This document shows, one piece after another, positions 60,185 to 64,000 of a stretch of 64,000 nt of DNA. The stretch covers positions 682,001 through 746,000 of the forward strand of contig JBBCBC010000050.1 of the NCBI GenBank assembly GCA_037126765.1. The letters run 5' to 3'. How positions within the stretch are numbered: position 1 is the stretch's first letter; the number at the start of each line of letters is the position of its first letter. This DNA is from Stenogyne calaminthoides. Its lineage: Eukaryota > Streptophyta > Magnoliopsida > Lamiales > Lamiaceae. A model generated the notes under the pieces. That model was not told the DNA's origin. It saw only the letters and a list, made by a program, of their open reading frames with translations, and did not search any database. A program made the position numbers and the translations under genes.

Positions 60185-60898
60185 AACACCATTTTATAAA
60201 TCTCAGGTGGAGGCCGATTTTCCTCCATATATCAGAGGTTATATTCATTCCTACAATGACTTAATTGGAGATGGTAACTGCGGATTTTGAGTTGTTGCAC
60301 TCGCAAACTACGGAACCCGGGAACAATGGTTAAGGGTACGAACTGAGCTTTTCAATGATCTGCAATTAAAAATGATTTATACAGTAACATTTTACGTGGT
60401 TACACAACCATGGAAGATTTGGCAGTTTCACCTTGTCACTTCAAAGGTCCTGCCAAAATCGACAAATGGTTTTCATTACCTGAACATGGGTACCTAGTTG
60501 CAACCACGTATAATGTTATCGTAATGTCGTTCAGTGAACACGACGGACATTTCTGCCTTCCCGCAACAATAGATGCTTATCCACGACTTCCAAACTCAAC
60601 AATGGTCTTGGGGAACGTGCACAACAATTCACATTGGATATTGGTAAGGAAAAATTATATTGATGTTATTTTATAATTTTTTAAAATTTATGATTTTTAT
60701 TGAATTATAACTATAATTTTTTAACTGTAATTACAGCTGCATATAGCAACCGACGACCATCCAGTACCATTCTTATCTGCATACTGGAAAATCAATCATG
60801 ATCCTTCTGTAGATGGTTTAGATTTAGAATTTGAAAGCAGTATAGAGCTTTACAGTACATTACACAACTTGGATGCACCTGTGATGACGCGCGCCTAA
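60185..60898 (+). pseudogene. OTU-like protease part of the MULE gene
   Basis: Residues in order: YIRGYIHSYND, GDGNCGF (catalytic Cys), a stop TGA at 60288-60290 where the family has Arg (CGA), VVALANYGTREQWLRVRTEL, a one-base slip at an A-run near 60370, FSLPEHGYLVATTYNVIVMS, GNVHNNSHWIL (catalytic His), then after a 93-bp intron HPVPFLSAYWKINHDP and the end MTRA. OTU proteases cut ubiquitin or ubiquitin-like chains. Related OTU domains are seen in plant MULE proteins. Confidence 0.78.
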
Positions 60899-61504
60899 TT
60901 ATAGGTCTAGAAAGAGTAATAACGATCAACCTCCGTTTTATAATTTTATTTAGTATGTAATTCATGTTTTTAATTCAACTTTTTTTTCATTCAATTGTAT
61001 ATTTATAACAACAAGTTTTTACAAATAACGAAAAATATTTATGCAGTGAGGTAATGGATTCGAGCAGAGTCGACCCTATAATTTGAGGAGCCTGTTGCAA
61101 AAAAAAAAAAAAAAAATAATAATAGACCTTTATATATTCATATTATACCATAAATAAAAAGTAATATACTTGTTAATATGTATATTAATTACATTAACTA
61201 ATCAAATAAAATAAGATGTAAAATTTAAATAAAAATTAATAATACTCCCCGGCCCTAAGGTGTGTATGATAGTCCTACCGTCTCTCATCTATTCATAATT
61301 GATACATATTAACTAATACTATAATATAGTTAATAACAAAATAACTAATACTTTTAAATTTATGAACTAATACTTTATATACAAATAACTAATACTTTAC
61401 AAATAACTAATACTTTTCAATGAATTAACTAATAATTTTCAATTGATTAACTAATATTGTTGATAACCAAATTAACATTTTCGAAAAAAAAAAAAAAAAA
61501 AAAA
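60899..61504. other. 3' flank of the MULE gene, with 'aactaatacttt' minisatellite
   Basis: The array at 61290-61465 contains about eight units. An A-run lies at 61098-61117 and another at 61484-61505. No gene. Confidence 0.65.
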
Positions 61505-61632
61505 AATATGTCGCATAGTCAACGCGACAGATGCCTTCTCTGTCGCGTTGACCATGCGACAGCCGCCATCCTTGTCGCGTCGTCCATGCGACACAGACCA
61601 CCTGTGTCGCGGTCAACGTGCGACGGCAGGCA
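61505..61632. repeat. TGTCGC/GCGACA palindrome cluster, right TIR
   Basis: Contains tgtcgcatagtcaacgcgac, ctgtcgcgttgaccatgcga and tgtcgcgtcgtccatgcgac. The inverted partner of 48164-48260, with one extra unit. Confidence 0.85.
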
Positions 61633-61737
61633 TCAAATCGAGTTTGTTAAAATGTGGATTTAGCAATTCAGCTCACCTCCTTCCACTGTCCTATCAAATA
61701 ACCAACCCCCACCTCCCATTTTCCACCAGACTATCCG

Positions 61738-62264
61738 ACAGGGGCCTATGGCCCGACCTACTAAAGTTCGGCTCGACTCGTTTAATAATCAAGTCAGGCT
61801 CAATCATTTTTAAAAATTTATTTACTTAAATAGGTCAGACTTGAGCTTTTTCGTAGGTCTTTTAAGCCCAACATGTCAATATATTTAATTATATATATAT
61901 AATTATATAATTGTAAATAATATATTTATAAAATAAATAATATTTAATGTTAATAACTAGTAGTAGTATATTTTGATGATTTGATGAAGCACTTAGTATT
62001 ATTATTTGTACACTTAAAATTTTTATAGGTGCGATTATAAATTTTTATAATGAATAGTAGTCATAATAAGGTTGTAAAAAAAAAAAACTTGTATATAGAC
62101 TTTTAAAAGGCTTTCGGGTCAGACCTATTTAATAAAAAAGTCAGACCTAGGCTTTTTCAAAAGCCTATAATAAATAACAGGTCAAGTTTGAGACCAAAAT
62201 TAAATACCAGACTCAAACTTTTTTATATGAGGTCTAGTTCGGCCCGTCCTATTTCCACCCCTAG
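61738..62264. mobile_element. hAT-MITE-like repeat inside the right MULE TIR
   Basis: The left edge caggggcctatggcccgacc and the right edge ggcccgtcctatttccaccccta form a rough inverted pair of the type seen at plant hAT MITEs (a CTAGGGGTGG-like terminus). The interior has repeated 'ggtcagac.t' and 'ttttaaaaggcttt' phrases. No 8-bp duplication was found, so boundaries are tentative. It helps explain why the right TIR is longer than the left. Confidence 0.5.
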
Positions 62265-62763
62265 TTTTCGCATAAACCCCAAATTCCTCAATGAAAAAAA
62301 AAAAAAAAAAAAACCCTATTTTTTTGCGAATAAAAATCATTGCAAAACAGGTCTCCACACCAGATTAAAAATAATGACAGGAATGTGTAAGGCCGTTGGT
62401 TGGTCCAGCTAAAAAAATAAAAAAATTCCACAATTATTAAAATTTTCCTTTCGACAAATCGAAAACGAAATTAATAGTCGACTACGGTTCAACGGCCGCG
62501 GCGGCGACTAGTGCTACAAACCTGTGAAGCGCTTGAACAGAGTGGTAAAGACGGGGAGATAGCGCTTGGGCGGCGCTGGAATGTGTGCTAAGGTGGATTG
62601 GCGTTACGGGGCGGCGGGTTTGCGGTGGGGCGTCGCAGATGAAAAAGGAAATCATAAAAATGGTAGAGGGGAAAAAATTAAAATTTTATTGAAAGTGTAT
62701 AATTGGTAGTTTCATGTGGATGTGGGCGTATATACTAATTATGGGGTGTGAATAACGGGACCC

Positions 62764-62772
62764 TTTATTTTA
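62764..62772. repeat. 9-bp target-site duplication TTTATTTTA (right, large MULE)
   Basis: Partner of 47959-47967. Confidence 0.8.
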
Positions 62773-63020
62773 CTAATTAGCCCCAATTTTCTTATGGGGA
62801 TAAATTATCCCGCAGTAAAAATCAAGAAGCCTTTTAATCGTGGAACTCTCCCGTCCTCATTTTGAACGGATTACAGATGAAACAGTAATCATTCTGCTCG
62901 TACAGCAATTTGAGGATCCCAGTTCTCATCTTCTTGTGTTAAAATTCAATTTCACAAAAAATCGGTGTTGAAGTTGTTTTGCTTATTCTGTTGAATTAGA
63001 GAGAGTTGGAGATTAAACCA

Positions 63021-63467
63021 ATGTTAGGGTTCAGAATTTCCCCCAATTTCCACCCACCACTACTCCCCTCAAAATCCAATCCAATTATTCCGCTTCAAAA
63101 CCCTAATTTCCCCTCACTCTCAACACCCTTTCAACTGAATCATCATCCACGTTCAAAACAATTCCGAATCAAGGTTCAAAACGACAACGGCAACAAAAAT
63201 GGTCTCCCCACAGAAAAAGGCAGCAATGGAGGAAACGGCCACGGCGACGGCGGAGAGGTGAAGAATGGACGAGCAAAGTTGAACATCAAATGGGTGGATC
63301 TTCTGCTGGATCGGGACCCGGATAACCTAGTCGCCGTCGGGTTAACGGGGCTGCTGACGTGGGCAAGTGTTCAGGTTTTGTGGCAGCTCTTTGTGATATC
63401 GGCGGCTATATTAATTGCTGCTGTTAAATATTCTGTTGTTGCTGCTCTTCTCATCTCATTCTCATAA
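63021..63467 (+). CDS. Predicted plastid membrane protein, uncharacterised
   Basis: The 148-codon frame from ATG (63021) to TAA (63465-63467) is intact. The N-terminus is Ser/Pro/Asn-rich with few acidic residues (MLGFRISPNFHPPLLPSKSN), as in chloroplast transit peptides. A Gly/Asn-rich linker follows, then a conserved-looking block KLNIKWVDLLLDRDPDNLVA and hydrophobic stretches VGLTGLLTWASVQVLWQLFV and ISAAILIAAVKYSVVAALLI, probably two membrane segments. A nearby in-frame TTG upstream is not used as a start; the first ATG fits. I recall similar small plant proteins without assigned function. No intron is evident, though the end could be altered by splicing. The large MULE ends 258 bp upstream. 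Confidence 0.75.
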   Translation: MLGFRISPNFHPPLLPSKSNPIIPLQNPNFPSLSTPFQLNHHPRSKQFRIKVQNDNGNKNGLPTEKGSNGGNGHGDGGEVKNGRAKLNIKWVDLLLDRDPDNLVAVGLTGLLTWASVQVLWQLFVISAAILIAAVKYSVVAALLISFS

Positions 63468-63875
63468 CTCTTCTTTGATTTGCATACAATTTTATTTTTT
63501 CTTGTATATATTAGAAACATTTTTGGTGGAGCTGATAAATGGTTCTTTATTGTACTCTGAAAATTTCAATATGTTTGAATCTGGTGATTTGAACATTCTT
63601 CTGCATTTGTAATACATCATCCAAATCGGAATATAAATGCAGCAAAATATTTGATATAACCTGCTCAAATTTTGGTAGTATTAGTATGTAGTACTGTGTT
63701 TAACTACATACGAAAGTTATAACTTATAACTAAGCAAATTTGTCATCTTATCTTTTCATAAACATCCTAGACCAAAAAAAAAAACAGGGCTCATCTATAA
63801 AAGGTATATAAAACATTCCATAGATAAAAGTGGAGTAATTGTAATCAAATTCAGAAATACAAGATTACACTCTAT
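63468..63875. other. 3' flank of the plastid-protein gene, no gene seen
   Basis: The first 200 bp read like a 3' UTR (TTTTGGTGG..., aatttcaatatgtttgaatc). The rest is AT-rich intergenic DNA. Confidence 0.5.
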
Positions 63876-63880
63876 TTTCC

Positions 63881-64000
63881 TTAGTAAAGCTATAATATCT
63901 CCACCTCTATGATATCTATAACATCTATCTTCCTCCCTATCTTCCTTGAGTAAATAATAAAGCTATAATATCTCCACCTCTATGATATCTACAACATCTA
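63881..64000. repeat. Tandem duplication running off the window end
   Basis: 'agtaaagctataatatctcc' to 'gatatctataacatcta' at 63882-63928 is repeated at about 63953-64000 as 'aataaagctataatatctcc' to 'gatatctacaacatcta'. Period about 73 bp. Confidence 0.88.

Larger units (their letters stand above)
54753..60898 (+). pseudogene. MULE transposase fused to an OTU-type cysteine protease
   Basis: Exons: 54753-55337, 56662-57297, 57506 to about 58342, then after a solo LTR 60185-60643, and 60737-60898 (TAA). Order: acidic start MSSYHEADYFSEDLTSEFIT; FAR1-like zinc region (CDKY, SCPFCLVAR, NGTHNHRF); MULE transposase core (NTYPQVLIIDTTYNTNKYGM, NVVITDRAFAMMNAVD, CRYHIEQ); SWIM-like CGHFLKRTHGLPCHCDL; a Pro/Ser-rich linker; OTU region with catalytic Cys in GDGNCGF and His in NNSHWIL. 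Introns have GT-AG ends with matching phases. Reading across the LTR restores one frame from linker to OTU. Breaks: frame changes in A-runs (54957-54971, 57531-57540, 60368-60372) and stops at 56693, 57155, 57593 and 60288. Transposase cuts and joins the element; the role of the OTU part is unknown. Confidence 0.82.
47968..62763. mobile_element. Large MULE (14.8 kb) with transposase-OTU gene, PMD gene and captured SNF2 fragment
   Basis: The ends are GGGTTCGGTTATTAACACCC (left) and, reversed, GGGTCCCGTTATTCACACCC (right), matching over about 41 bp to TATACRCC/GATACACC. Identical 9-bp flanks are present. A second shared block follows inside both ends (48145-48255 left, 61665-61505 right, inverted: ATCCACATTTTAAC, CGTCGCACG.TGACC and GTCGC palindromes). 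The right end is longer because a hAT-MITE-like repeat and other DNA sit between the two blocks. Inner content from left: SNF2 fragment, hairpin, PMD gene (minus), minisatellites, transposase-OTU gene (plus) with a solo LTR inside. All three protein genes have stops or frame breaks. Confidence 0.85.

Noticed and set aside
63006..63020. Earlier start at TTG for the plastid-protein gene
   Set aside because: A TTG start is not expected in a plant nuclear gene. The ATG at 63021 is the first in the leader and gives a good transit-peptide-like start.

Overview
The window looks like nuclear DNA of a eudicot plant. It is AT-rich, genes have GT-AG introns, and it carries plant families (alpha-expansin, class III chitinase, DUF599, plant mobile domain), Stowaway-, Mutator-, CACTA- and Ty3/gypsy-type transposons and a nuclear-type tRNA-Asn. 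I cannot fix the species. The sequence is an assembly product: there is an exact 500-N gap at 44104-44603. Several otherwise open reading frames break by one base in or beside homopolymers, so some of the apparent pseudogenes may be consensus errors.

Layout. 1-5050: a retroelement-like block with a five-segment minus-strand gene (PF04195-like 'gypsy type transposase' domain plus coiled coil) and, on the other strand, an LTR-like promoter. 5441-5925: 5'-truncated expansin. 5.9-13 kb: AT-rich intergenic DNA with a Stowaway MITE, tRNA-Asn, a minisatellite and a 5' scrap of an ESCRT-III CHMP1 gene. 13047-14023: solo LTR with perfect target-site duplication (TSD). 16793-24102: an old Mutator-like element (MULE) split by a decayed, protease-less Ty3/gypsy element (18218-23376). 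29337-34695: a CACTA element with 15-bp terminal inverted repeats (TIRs) and TTT TSD. 36276-36960: broken class III chitinase (GH18). 37896-39555: a second, internally deleted CACTA-like element holding a SINE-like insertion. 40.3-43.3 kb: duplicated AT-rich segments, SINE-like copies and an LTR. 45581-46245: a DUF599 membrane-protein gene with a single-base break.

The most striking part is 47036-62763. A small 888-bp MULE (9-bp TSD TATTTGTTA) sits 44 bp from a 14.8-kb MULE (9-bp TSD TTTATTTTA) with related TIRs. The large element carries a captured fragment of a CLSY/DRD1-type SNF2 remodeller, the class that serves RNA-directed DNA methylation. It also holds a near-perfect 227-bp hairpin, a minus-strand plant-mobile-domain gene, and a divergent plus-strand gene that encodes FAR1-like DNA-binding, MULE transposase and SWIM-like regions and then, in the same frame, an OTU-type cysteine protease. 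That gene is interrupted by an 1.84-kb solo LTR at the join between transposase and protease. TGTCGC/GCGACA palindromes occur in both TIRs and again just upstream of the transposase gene. The right end of the MULE lies about 258 bp upstream of an intact small gene for a predicted plastid membrane protein (63021-63467).

The only genes that look intact are that plastid protein gene and the tRNA-Asn. DUF599 would be intact if its one-base break is an error. Nearly everything else is transposon or transposon-broken gene debris.
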